From positions 186,001 through 250,000 of the forward strand of contig NZ_JAVDXN010000006.1 of assembly GCF_031457955.1 (NCBI RefSeq): a stretch of 64,000 nucleotides of DNA, in the 5' to 3' direction. Origin of the DNA: Mixta sp031457955 (GTDB taxonomy: Bacteria > Pseudomonadota > Gammaproteobacteria > Enterobacterales > Enterobacteriaceae). Under the pieces are notes generated by a model. That model had not been told where the DNA came from. It ran no database searches and worked only from the letters and a program-made list of their open reading frames with translations. Position numbers and translations under genes: made by a program. Below are positions 16,832 to 24,506 of the stretch, piece after piece (the first letter of the stretch is position 1; each line of letters begins with the position of its first letter).

Positions 16832-17911
16832 ATGAAAAAAAAATTTATTGCCTTGCTAGTGATAGCACCGCTGCTGGTTTCCTGCTCGGGAAGTAAGAAA
16901 CAGACTTTTCATGAAGAATGGGTAAAAGATACCAACGGCTTCGACATTTTGATGGGCCAGTTTGCTCATAACATTGAGAATATCTGGGGTATCAATGAAG
17001 TTCTGATCGCCGGGCCGAAAGACTACGTTAAATACAGCGATAACTACTACACCCGTAGCCATATCAACTTTGAAAAAGGCTCGATCACCATTGAGACCAT
17101 TACCGGCACCGATCCGGCGGCCAGCCTGCGTCAGGCGATCGTCACGACGTTGCTGATTGGTGAAGATCCGGGCAATGTCGATCTCTATTCTGACGCCAAT
17201 GATGTGCAGCTCAGTAAAGAGCCGCTGCTGTATGGTCAGGTGCTGGATAATACCGGTCAGCCGATTCGCTGGCAGGGCCGCGCCGCCAGCTTCGCGGATT
17301 ATCTGATCCAGAATAAGCTGCAGCGCCGTGTTTCCGGCCTGCATGTGATCTGGTCCGTTACCATTCCCATGGTGCCTAACCATCTCGACAAGCGTGCGCA
17401 CAAATATCTGCCGATGGTGCGTAAAGCGGCGGAAAAATATAACGTCGATGCGTCGCTGATTCTGGCGATTATGCAGATTGAGTCCAGCTTCAACCCGTAT
17501 GCGGTCAGCCACGCTGATGCACTGGGCCTGATGCAGGTGGTGCAACACTCTGCCGGTCTTGATGTGTTCCGCATGAAAGGTAAATGGGGCAAACCCAGCC
17601 GCAGCTATCTGTTCGATCCGGAAAATAATATCGATACCGGTACTGCTTACCTGTCGATTTTGCAGGGCAACTATCTGGCGGGTATCGCTAACCCGGTGTC
17701 GCGCCGTTACGCGGTGATCACCGCCTATAACGGTGGCGCGGGCAGCGTGCTGCGCGTCTTCTCCAGCGATAAGGATCGCGCCTTTGCGCAAATCAACGCG
17801 ATGTCGCCGGATGACGTCTATCAAACGCTGACAACGCGCCATCCTTCCGCAGAGTCACGGCGCTACCTTTATAAAGTTAGCCACGCCCAGCGCAGTTATA
17901 ATCGCTTTTAG
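16832..17911 (+). CDS. mltC: Membrane-bound lytic murein transglycosylase C
   Basis: Outer-membrane lipoprotein that cleaves peptidoglycan glycan strands. 359 residues. Signal peptide with lipobox LLVSC. DUF3393-type N-terminal domain, then an SLT domain from ~residue 190 with the catalytic glutamate in AIMQIESSFNP, GLMQVV, and AYNGGAGSVLRVF. It is the last gene of the conserved core before the accessory region. Confidence 0.96.
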   Translation: MKKKFIALLVIAPLLVSCSGSKKQTFHEEWVKDTNGFDILMGQFAHNIENIWGINEVLIAGPKDYVKYSDNYYTRSHINFEKGSITIETITGTDPAASLRQAIVTTLLIGEDPGNVDLYSDANDVQLSKEPLLYGQVLDNTGQPIRWQGRAASFADYLIQNKLQRRVSGLHVIWSVTIPMVPNHLDKRAHKYLPMVRKAAEKYNVDASLILAIMQIESSFNPYAVSHADALGLMQVVQHSAGLDVFRMKGKWGKPSRSYLFDPENNIDTGTAYLSILQGNYLAGIANPVSRRYAVITAYNGGAGSVLRVFSSDKDRAFAQINAMSPDDVYQTLTTRHPSAESRRYLYKVSHAQRSYNRF

Positions 17912-17920
17912 CGGAGATAA

Positions 17921-17948
17921 AAAAGCCAGCCTCAAGAGGCTGGCTTTT
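17921..17948. terminator. Bidirectional terminator between mltC and the Tm-1-like operon
   Basis: AAAAGCCAGCCTC-AA-GAGGCTGGCTTTT, a strong stem flanked by As on one side and Ts on the other, between convergent genes. It can serve both strands. Confidence 0.9.
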
Positions 17949-17978
17949 TGCTTAATACCCTGATGTTGGCGCTAAATA

Positions 17979-18809
17979 TTAACGCTGAATATTTTTAAAT
18001 TGCTGTGTTGTAGTCTTTAACGCTACTTCTGTTGGTAACCGCTCCATTGAACTGGCGCCATAAAAACCGTCGCACAGCGGGCAGTTATCCATAATAAATT
18101 TTGCATCTTCCGGCGTCGCAATTGGCCCGCCATGACAAAGCACGATCACATCGTCACGCACCGCTTTCGCCGCCTGTGCCCAGGCTGTAATCAGCGGCAC
18201 ACAATCTTCCAGCTTCAGCGCGGTTTCTGCGCCAATGTTGCCGCCGGTAGTAAGTCCCATATGCGGCACGATAATATCCGCGCCCGCCTCGGTCATCGCA
18301 ACCGCATCCTGCTCGCTAAACACATAAGGGGTGGTGAGCATATCTTTTTGGTGCGCCAGGCGGATCATGTCAACCTCCAGCCCGTAGCCCATGCCGGTCT
18401 CTTCCAGATTGGCGCGGAAATTACCGTCAATCAGGCCCACCGTTGGAAAATTCTGCACGCCGGAAAAACCCAGCGCCTTTAAATCGTCCAGAAACTTATC
18501 AAAATGGCAGAAAGGATCGGTACCGTTTACCCCAGCCAGCACCGGCGTTTTTTTCACTACCGGCAGCACCTCTTTCGCCATATCAACCACGATTTCATTC
18601 GCGTTGCCATAGGCCAGTAAACCGGCCAATGACCCCCTTCCCGCCATGCGGTAACGCCCTGAGTTGTAAATAACAATCAGGTCGATGCCGCCTGCCTCTT
18701 CACATTTAGCGGAGAGTCCGGTACCGGCGCCGCCGCCAATAATCGGCTCACGTCGGGCGATCATGGCACGAAAATTATCCAACAATTCCTGACGCTTTAA
18801 CGCAGGCAT
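17979..18809 (-). CDS. Phosphoenolpyruvate hydrolase family protein (Tm-1 C-terminal TIM-barrel type)
   Basis: 276 residues. N-terminal RREPIIGGGAGTGLSAK, then GLEVDMIRLAH, PHMGLTTGG and VLCHGGPIATPEDAKFIM are typical of the PEP_hydrolase/TIM-barrel signal-transduction-like family. Biochemical role not established. It starts 2 bp after the stop of the UPF0261 gene, so the pair is one operon. In plants such as tomato Tm-1 these two domains are fused in a single protein. The presumed substrate is a small metabolite; that is inference. Confidence 0.85.
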   Translation of the reverse strand: MPALKRQELLDNFRAMIARREPIIGGGAGTGLSAKCEEAGGIDLIVIYNSGRYRMAGRGSLAGLLAYGNANEIVVDMAKEVLPVVKKTPVLAGVNGTDPFCHFDKFLDDLKALGFSGVQNFPTVGLIDGNFRANLEETGMGYGLEVDMIRLAHQKDMLTTPYVFSEQDAVAMTEAGADIIVPHMGLTTGGNIGAETALKLEDCVPLITAWAQAAKAVRDDVIVLCHGGPIATPEDAKFIMDNCPLCDGFYGASSMERLPTEVALKTTTQQFKNIQR

Positions 18810-18811
18810 AA

Positions 18812-20032
18812 TTAGAACTCCCTGGTGTTGATGGTACGAAACGCGTCAACTGCCGCGTAAGCAAACTTTGTGTCATTAATATTATAAGGTAATCGTATTA
18901 TTTTTCTTTTTGCGGTTGGTATCAGTTCCGCTTCCAGCGTAGAGATAAAAGCTTCATTCGCTTCAGGCGACCAGAATGGCATCCCTGGCGCGTCGAGAGC
19001 GGAAAAACCCCCTTCCGGAATCAAAAACCGTACTTCCCCTTCGCAGCGATTAAGCTTGGCGGCGATCCACTTCGCCATCGCGCGGTTTTCCCCTGGTGTG
19101 GTGCGCATTAGCGTGACCTGGGCGTTATGGTGATAAAACAGCCGGTCCGCATATTTTTCTGGCACGCTCGACGGATGGCCAAAATTGACCATATCCAGCG
19201 CGCCGCAGGATACAACATAAGGCACCTGTGAGCGTGCGATAGCATCAAAACGCGTATCCGCGCAGGCCAGTACGCCGCCAGCCAGCAAATCGCACACTTC
19301 CGTGGTGGTCAAATCCAGCACGCCAGCCAGCATGCCGCTATCCGCCAGTTTTTCCATCGCCATGCCGCCGCTGCCGGTGGCATGAAAAACCAGACAATCA
19401 AACTCATCTTCCAGCTGCTGGCTTACCGCCTGAATACAGGGCGTGGTAACGCCAAACATGGTTAAGCCCAGCGCCGGTTTATCTTCCGCGCAGGCTTCTG
19501 GCTTAAACAGCACCGCGCCTGCGATCTGATGCGCGGCATTGCCCAGCACCTGACGCGAAATACGGTTCAGGCCTGCAACATCGGTCACGGAATAGAGCAT
19601 GCTGATGTCGCTGGCGCCGATATAGGCCGCCACATCACCTGAAGCCATGGTAGAGACCATCACCTTCGGCACGCCAACGGCTAAATCCTGCATGGCGGGC
19701 GTAACCATCGCCGTGCCGCCAGAACCGCCTAAACCAAGCAGGCCAGCAACATCCTGGCGAGTTTTCAGGTAATTTTGGAAAGCGATGGCCATCGCTTCGA
19801 TCGCGCGACCACGGTCGCCGCAAAAAACGGCCGCCGCGCCCTGGGGGTGAAAAGCCGCAACCTCTTTCGGCGTCACATCAGCCGCCGGACTGGTGCTAAG
19901 TGACTGGGTTGACAGGTCAACGGTGCGCGTCTGCAAGCCAGTTTTATTAATCAAATCCCGAACGTAAAAGAGTTCCCTTCCTTTAGTATCCGCTGTAGCA
20001 GCAATGTAGATGTAACCGGTTTCTTCTTTCAT
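18812..20032 (-). CDS. Tm-1-like ATP-binding protein (UPF0261)
   Basis: 406 residues. The N-terminal YIYIAATADTKGRELFYVRDLI and the glycine-rich GLGGSGGTAMVTPAMQ are UPF0261 hallmarks; VFHATGSGGMAMEKL and PEGGFSALDAPGMPFW follow. The family shares the N-terminal domain of tomato Tm-1, whose inhibitory domain binds ATP. Bacterial function is unknown. It is the first gene of a two-gene operon, divergent from a TetR regulator that probably controls it. The start ATG was chosen because the family begins at this KGRELF-proximal methionine. Confidence 0.85.
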   Translation of the reverse strand: MKEETGYIYIAATADTKGRELFYVRDLINKTGLQTRTVDLSTQSLSTSPAADVTPKEVAAFHPQGAAAVFCGDRGRAIEAMAIAFQNYLKTRQDVAGLLGLGGSGGTAMVTPAMQDLAVGVPKVMVSTMASGDVAAYIGASDISMLYSVTDVAGLNRISRQVLGNAAHQIAGAVLFKPEACAEDKPALGLTMFGVTTPCIQAVSQQLEDEFDCLVFHATGSGGMAMEKLADSGMLAGVLDLTTTEVCDLLAGGVLACADTRFDAIARSQVPYVVSCGALDMVNFGHPSSVPEKYADRLFYHHNAQVTLMRTTPGENRAMAKWIAAKLNRCEGEVRFLIPEGGFSALDAPGMPFWSPEANEAFISTLEAELIPTAKRKIIRLPYNINDTKFAYAAVDAFRTINTREF

Positions 20033-20110
20033 TTTTGTTAACCATTCCTGTCAATAAATCATCTAACTTCTTGATAAAATGGAGATAAAAACCAAAATGC
20101 TCTTTATTAG

Positions 20111-20132
20111 CGGACAGAAGGTCTTGCGTCCG
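20111..20132. promoter_or_regulatory. CGGAC-N12-GTCCG inverted repeat in the Tm-1/TetR intergenic region
   Basis: Inverted pentamers CGGAC and GTCCG spaced by 12 bp, ~80 bp upstream of the UPF0261 start. The same pentamer pair, with 5-bp spacing, occurs next to the tetR start. Candidate operator for the divergent TetR protein, inferred from shared half-sites. Confidence 0.35.
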
Positions 20133-20283
20133 AGACAACAGTATCACTGTCCTGATTGTTAAATCAAGCGAATGAAATGCACGTCTCAACAATAATGAGA
20201 AAAAACTGATGATTAAACATAACGAATGTTAGCTGTTTATATTATTAGTTCTGCTATAGTGCCAACAGAGCTTGGCGAATCAG

Positions 20284-20298
20284 CGGACTCTGGGTCCG
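20284..20298. promoter_or_regulatory. CGGAC-N5-GTCCG palindrome upstream of tetR
   Basis: A perfect 5-bp-arm palindrome located 24 bp after a TATAGT -10-like element and 23 bp before the regulator start, where an autorepressor would bind. The half-sites match those at 20111-20132. Confidence 0.45.
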
Positions 20299-20321
20299 AA
20301 TAGATAAAACAAGGGGTTAAA

Positions 20322-20963
20322 GTGGTTGAAAGGGACACCCAGGCAGATATGCCAATGACGTCCACGCGCGCCCGTACGCGCAGGCTATTAATTGAAACTG
20401 CGATGAAAATGTTTGATAGCGGTAGCTTTCCATCGATTACCGAAGTGGCCCAGGCCGCTCAGCTGTCACGCGCTACGGCCTACCGCTATTTCCCTACGCA
20501 AAGCGCGCTGGTCTCAGCCATTGTGACTGAAACGCTGAGCCCGATGAAAAATTTCCAGTCAACCGAACCCGATGTCAGCGATCGTATTGATGAGCTGCTG
20601 GCTTTCGCTTTTCCGCGGATGCTACAGCATGAAGGCACGCTGCGGGCGGCGCTGCATCTCTCGCTGACGCAGTGGGCGCAGTCGCGCTCTGCGGATCTGC
20701 CGCAGGTGAAAGAGAAACTGGTGCGCGGCAACCGCAAGCAAACGCTGCAACATGTCGTTGAGCCGTTGCGCACCGAGCTTTCGCCAGAACTGCTACAAAA
20801 AGTACTGTATGCGTTATCACTGGTCTATGGCTCTGAGATCTTTCTGGTGATGAAAGATATTTGGGGCTGCGATGACGATTCTCTGCAAGGCGTCGCACGT
20901 TGGATCGCCAGAGCTATCGTGCGTCAGGCGCGGGAAGATGCCCAGCTGGAAGCGGGCAAGTAA
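20322..20963 (+). CDS. TetR/AcrR family regulator
   Basis: 213 residues. The N-terminal DNA-binding helices include RRLLIETAMKMFDSG and the recognition region AQLSRATAYRYFPTQSALV. The C-terminal ligand domain is unassigned. I took the GTG at 20322 because AAGGGG stands 6 bases before it. An ATG at 20349 is the alternative. Being divergent from the Tm-1-like operon with shared CGGAC half-sites, it most likely regulates that operon and itself. Confidence 0.82.
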   Translation: MVERDTQADMPMTSTRARTRRLLIETAMKMFDSGSFPSITEVAQAAQLSRATAYRYFPTQSALVSAIVTETLSPMKNFQSTEPDVSDRIDELLAFAFPRMLQHEGTLRAALHLSLTQWAQSRSADLPQVKEKLVRGNRKQTLQHVVEPLRTELSPELLQKVLYALSLVYGSEIFLVMKDIWGCDDDSLQGVARWIARAIVRQAREDAQLEAGK

Positions 20964-21139
20964 GCTGGCAGCCTGAGCGAAATACGTAGGTTAATTCTTA
21001 GTCAGCAATATTGCTCCGCTTATTGCTGGCTGAATGGTTATTAGTTTGTTCCCGCTATACTTGCCTGAAACAGATAAAGCCCTTACCTTAGGTTTTCGGC
21101 GTGCGCATTCATTTTCATCCTCTCTTTACGACACATTCT

Positions 21140-21154
21140 TTGTACGCTGTACAA
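21140..21154. promoter_or_regulatory. Lux-box-like palindrome upstream of luxI
   Basis: TTGTAC-GCT-GTACAA, perfect arms, 110 bp upstream of the luxI start in an otherwise gene-free 300-bp gap (20964-21264). The TGTAC half-site core resembles lux/Esa boxes, but the 3-bp centre is shorter than in the 20-bp boxes. The gap also contains CAGCAATA / TATTGCTG arms (21003-21028), possibly the end of the tetR transcript. Confidence 0.4.
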
Positions 21155-21264
21155 GCGCTGCGGAAAAAGCGAAAATCAGAACAGGATTTTACCGGATTAG
21201 TTTTACGCTCCGGATTAGGTTTTGTGATTCAGATGCAAAACAACGTCATCGAAATGGAGTCAGC

Positions 21265-21915
21265 ATGATAAATTTTCTTGATATCAACTACCAAAAGCTA
21301 TCAGAGCAGAGGTCAAGCGAGCTATTTATCCTGAGAAAGGAAACTTTCAAAGATCGTCTGGACTGGGCAGTTAACTGTATCAACGGCATGGAGTTTGATG
21401 AATATGATAACGAACATACAACCTATGTGTTCGGCATTCATAATGATAACGTATTATGCAGCGTGAGGTTTATTGAAACCCGCTTTCCTAACATGATTAG
21501 CCATACCTTTGCGCCATGGTTTGATAATGTACAATTACCTGCCGGAAATTACGTAGAATCCAGCCGTTTCTTTGTCGATAAAGAACGCTCGCGCTCTTCA
21601 GAGCTATATCAATATCCGGTCAGCAGCATGCTTTTCCTGGCAATGGTTAATTATGCGCGCCAGTATGGATATGAAGGAATATATACGCTGGTCAGCCATG
21701 CAATGCTGCGCATATTAAAGCGTTCCGGCTGGGGAATTTCTGTTTTTGCACAAACGCTTTCTGAGAAAAAAGAGAAGATTTATATCGTGTTTTTACCGGT
21801 TGACGATAAAAACCGCGATATACTGATTGAAAAAGCGAACCAGGATAAACTTTTTGATGACAAAGAGTTAGCAAATTGGCCGCTGGCTTTTCAGCCTAAC
21901 CTGCAGCGGGTTTAA
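21265..21915 (+). CDS. Acyl-homoserine-lactone synthase (LuxI/EsaI family)
   Basis: Makes an N-acyl homoserine lactone signal from SAM and acyl-ACP. 216 residues from the ATG at 21265, which has a GGAG ribosome site; the in-frame extension upstream is not supported. LuxI signatures: ELFILRKETFKDRLDW (conserved R, F, W), EFDEYDNEHTTYVFG, and VESSRFFVDKERS with the conserved E and R. The closest family by look is EsaI/ExpI/CarI of Pantoea, Erwinia and Pectobacterium. The 3' end overlaps the convergent luxR by 20 bp, an arrangement typical of esaI/esaR. Confidence 0.93.
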   Translation: MINFLDINYQKLSEQRSSELFILRKETFKDRLDWAVNCINGMEFDEYDNEHTTYVFGIHNDNVLCSVRFIETRFPNMISHTFAPWFDNVQLPAGNYVESSRFFVDKERSRSSELYQYPVSSMLFLAMVNYARQYGYEGIYTLVSHAMLRILKRSGWGISVFAQTLSEKKEKIYIVFLPVDDKNRDILIEKANQDKLFDDKELANWPLAFQPNLQRV

Positions 21916-22633
21916 TCAGCTGCAGCTCAATGCCCATCCTGATGGCATGTTTTGCGTTCATGACGCCCAGTTTCTTTACAACATTGCCAATATGGAATTT
22001 TACGGTGCTTACTTTGATATCCAGAATAAGCGCTATTTCCTGATAGGTTTTTCCAACGCTGGCCCAGTAGAGTATTTCATTTTCACGCGGTGAGAACATA
22101 TCTTTACTCACCTGTTTTTTACTGGCCGCGTTATCTGTCATCTCTTTATAGAGTGAGATCACCTTATCATGTGCGTTGATCAATAGCATCTGCAGTTGTG
22201 CCTGCTGCTGCGCCACGATCGCTTCCGTTTCCTGCACGTGATTTTCATTCATTAAAATAGAAAGCAGCGCAAGGTTATTATAATAATCGTGCAGGACAAA
22301 CGTGTGACCGTTAACAATCTTATAATTTTTAGACAGGTTAAAAATCTTGGAAAAATTCAGCTCACTGTTGATGGTGATATTTTCATCCCAAGAGAAAGGG
22401 GAAATACGATTAAAAGAAGCGATGACCACGGGATCAATTTGCTGATAATTATTTTCTTTATAAATCTCCACCCACTCTTTCGGATAGTTTGAAATAATTA
22501 CCATATCAGCCGGATTTTTTTTATTTAAAACCATATAGGCGTATTTTAAATCACCAAGCTGACTTAATTCGCTGTCGAAATAGCGCTGTGCGGTGTCGAT
22601 GATCGCCTGATTTTCTGTAAAAAATAGTGACAT
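21896..22633 (-). CDS. LuxR-family quorum-sensing regulator (EsaR-like)
   Basis: 245 residues from ATG 22633 (MSLFFTENQ). The N-terminal AHL-binding domain has YPKEWVEIYKENNYQQIDPVV, FSWDENI and the conserved W, Y, D, P positions. The C-terminal HTH has FSPRENEILYWASVGKTYQEIA and STVKFHIGNVVKKLGV. It resembles EsaR, which binds DNA without ligand and is released by AHL, over its full length. The cognate synthase overlaps at the 3' end. An Esa-box-like site lies 54-73 bp upstream. Confidence 0.93.
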   Translation of the reverse strand: MSLFFTENQAIIDTAQRYFDSELSQLGDLKYAYMVLNKKNPADMVIISNYPKEWVEIYKENNYQQIDPVVIASFNRISPFSWDENITINSELNFSKIFNLSKNYKIVNGHTFVLHDYYNNLALLSILMNENHVQETEAIVAQQQAQLQMLLINAHDKVISLYKEMTDNAASKKQVSKDMFSPRENEILYWASVGKTYQEIALILDIKVSTVKFHIGNVVKKLGVMNAKHAIRMGIELQLIKPAAG

Positions 22634-22686
22634 CCATAACCTCAAAATAACGTTGTATCGTCCTTAATGTGCCCGCTAACGCCGGA

Positions 22687-22706
22687 CCCTGTACTTAAGT
22701 CTAACT
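22687..22706. promoter_or_regulatory. EsaR-like box upstream of luxR
   Basis: CCCTGTACTTAAGTCTAACT, read on the luxR strand, matches the EsaR box I recall (GCCTGTACTATAGTGCAGGT) at about 13 of 20 positions. One half (CTGTACTTAAGT) is strong, the other decayed. It shares 16 of 20 positions with the better palindrome at 60384-60403. Position fits LuxR autoregulation. Confidence 0.5.
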
Positions 22707-22770
22707 TACAACCATGTTACATACATCGTAAAGTGTATGAAAGTAAAAGACAAAGAATAAATTTTAAGCA

Positions 22771-22800
22771 AAAAAAAACCTGACCATATGAGATCAGGTT
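22771..22800 (-). terminator. Intrinsic terminator of a decayed gene
   Basis: On the minus strand, AACCTGA / TCAGGTT with a 10-nt loop is followed by eight Ts. It lies 63 bp beyond the stop of the broken ORF at 22863-23124 and upstream of luxR, so it isolates luxR from leftward read-through. Confidence 0.75.
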
Positions 22801-22862
22801 GCCATTTGGCCAACACCAGGGAAAATTTATCTAAAAATTATCATACGGTTAACGGGTTGCCG

Positions 22863-23124
22863 TCAAGGTAAACCCTCATTCTGTAATGATATATCCATAT
22901 AACCGTTTACCCCTTCGCTCTCCGTTTCGCTGTACACGCCTTGCAGTTCCGGTCAAAAACCAGTCAGTTGGTTAATGCCCGCCTCCAGCGCTAAAAAGTA
23001 ACGCAACGCCGCCCCACCCCATACTTCGCCAGGCACCACGCACAGCACGCCTGTTAGCTAAAATCGTCGCCAGGATGACAAAATCGCTGTATTCGCCGCT
23101 GGCAGCTATTTTCAATGGTGTCAT
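22863..23124 (-). pseudogene. Decayed gene with frameshift and internal stop, family unknown
   Basis: From ATG 23124 (GAGGA ribosome-like site) the frame reads MTPLKIAASGEYSDF..., then shifts by +1 near 23050. It continues as VLCVVPGEVWGGAALRYF, meets a TGA after QLTGF, and carries on in the same frame as PELQGVYSETESEGV...LQNEGLP to a stop at 22863. The protein-like composition on both sides of the breaks, the ribosome site and the terminator just downstream all suggest a once-functional gene. I do not recognise the family; a sequencing error could explain one break but hardly both. Confidence 0.5.
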
Positions 23125-23399
23125 AGCACAAATCCTCATGCCTCAAGGATGAGCGGGCGCGTAAGGCGCAGCAATGGGAAACCGTTTCCCGGCGAAAGAT
23201 GTCGGAAGGATGCAAAACAGAATGGTGTCCGGCTGCAACCGATAGCCATCAGTAGATAATGAAAAAATATTCCCCCCCTCCGCATTGCCGTTTAACACTA
23301 TATGCTGCATACCTGCGCTCTGCGCCGACATGCATTGACGCTGTGCTTAGCACTCCGCATGATGACTTGTCTGAAGCTCACTGAATAGATGAGGTAACT

Positions 23400-24467
23400 A
23401 TGACAAGCTTGTACCAGCCGGTAAAAATCGGCGCGCTGGAATTGAAAAATCGTATCGTGATGGCCCCGCTGACGCGGATGCGTGCGGTGGAAGCGCGTAT
23501 ACCTAATGAGATCATGCTTAAACATTATGTACAGCGCGCCAGCGCCGGGCTGATCGTTACCGAAGCCACGTCAATTTCGCCGCAGGGCGTAGGTTACCCC
23601 AGTACGCCAGGCATCTGGAGCGAAGAGCAGGTCGTCGGCTGGCGCAAAATCACCGATGCGGTGCATCAGGCGGGCGGCAAAATCGTTATTCAGCTGTGGC
23701 ATGTCGGCCGTGTGTCCGACCCTATTCACCTGAACGGCGAGCTACCGGTTGCCCCGTCGGCCATTGCTCCTGAAGGCCACGTGACGCTGGTGCGTCCGCA
23801 GCGTCCTTACGTTACGCCGCGCGCGCTGGAGACCAGTGAAATTTCCGCTATCGTGGAAGATTATCGCCGGGCGGCGGAAAACGCTAAACGGGCGGGCTTT
23901 GACGGTATCGATCTGCATGCGGCCAACGGTTATTTGATCGATCAGTTTCTGCATGACGGCTCCAACCAGCGTACTGACCAGTATGGCGGCCCGATTGAAA
24001 ACCGTGCGCGTTTTCTGCTGGAGGTGGTTGATGCGCTGTTGCAGGTCTGGTCTGCCGATCGCGTCGGGGTGCATCTGAATCTGATGTCTAACTCCTACTC
24101 CATGTCAGATTCCAATCCACGCGCGCTGTTCAGCTATGTTGCGGAGCAACTGGATGCGCGTCAGCTGGCCTTTATTTTCGCTCGTGAAGAGCTAACCCAG
24201 GCGGAGCCTATCGGCCCGTTGGTGCGTGAGAAATTTAGCGGTGCGTTTATTGCCAACGACGGCATTACGCGTGAACAGGCGGAAAAGTTGATTGCTGAAG
24301 GCGGGGCCGATGCCGTGAGCTTCGGCAAGCTGTTTATCGCCAATCCGGATCTGGTCGCGCGCTTTGCGCATCAGGCGCCGCTCAACGCGCTGGATAATGA
24401 GACGATTTATCGCATGGAGCCGCCGTACGAGCGCGGCTACACCGATTATCCTTTCCTCGCCGGTTAA
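23400..24467 (+). CDS. Alkene reductase, Old Yellow Enzyme family (NemA-like)
   Basis: 355-residue FMN-dependent, NAD(P)H-using ene-reductase of the NemA/OPR type. Signatures: NRIVMAPLTRMRA, GLIVTEATSIS, GGKIVIQLWHVGR, FDGIDLHAANGYLIDQFL with the substrate-anchoring H and N, GGPIENRARF, and FIANPDLVARF. Likely reduces activated C=C bonds of electrophiles such as enones or nitro compounds. Ribosome site GAGG. Adjacent genes are unrelated; a second, different OYE lies at 27921. Confidence 0.92.
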   Translation: MTSLYQPVKIGALELKNRIVMAPLTRMRAVEARIPNEIMLKHYVQRASAGLIVTEATSISPQGVGYPSTPGIWSEEQVVGWRKITDAVHQAGGKIVIQLWHVGRVSDPIHLNGELPVAPSAIAPEGHVTLVRPQRPYVTPRALETSEISAIVEDYRRAAENAKRAGFDGIDLHAANGYLIDQFLHDGSNQRTDQYGGPIENRARFLLEVVDALLQVWSADRVGVHLNLMSNSYSMSDSNPRALFSYVAEQLDARQLAFIFAREELTQAEPIGPLVREKFSGAFIANDGITREQAEKLIAEGGADAVSFGKLFIANPDLVARFAHQAPLNALDNETIYRMEPPYERGYTDYPFLAG

Positions 24468-24471
24468 GGTT

Positions 24472-24500
24472 TTCCCGGCGCGTCCAGGACGCGCCGGGAA
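24472..24500. terminator. Hairpin between the convergent OYE and sorbosone-dehydrogenase-like genes
   Basis: TTCCCGGCGCG / CGCGCCGGGAA, 11-bp perfect arms, 7-nt loop, directly after the OYE stop. A strong stem without a long T-run, probably serving both converging transcripts. Confidence 0.6.
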
Positions 24501-24506
24501 TCTCCG

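Noticed and set aside
23143..23331. 62-codon minus-strand ORF upstream of the decayed gene
   Set aside because: No ribosome site and no recognisable sequence. It might be part of the same decayed locus, but this cannot be supported.
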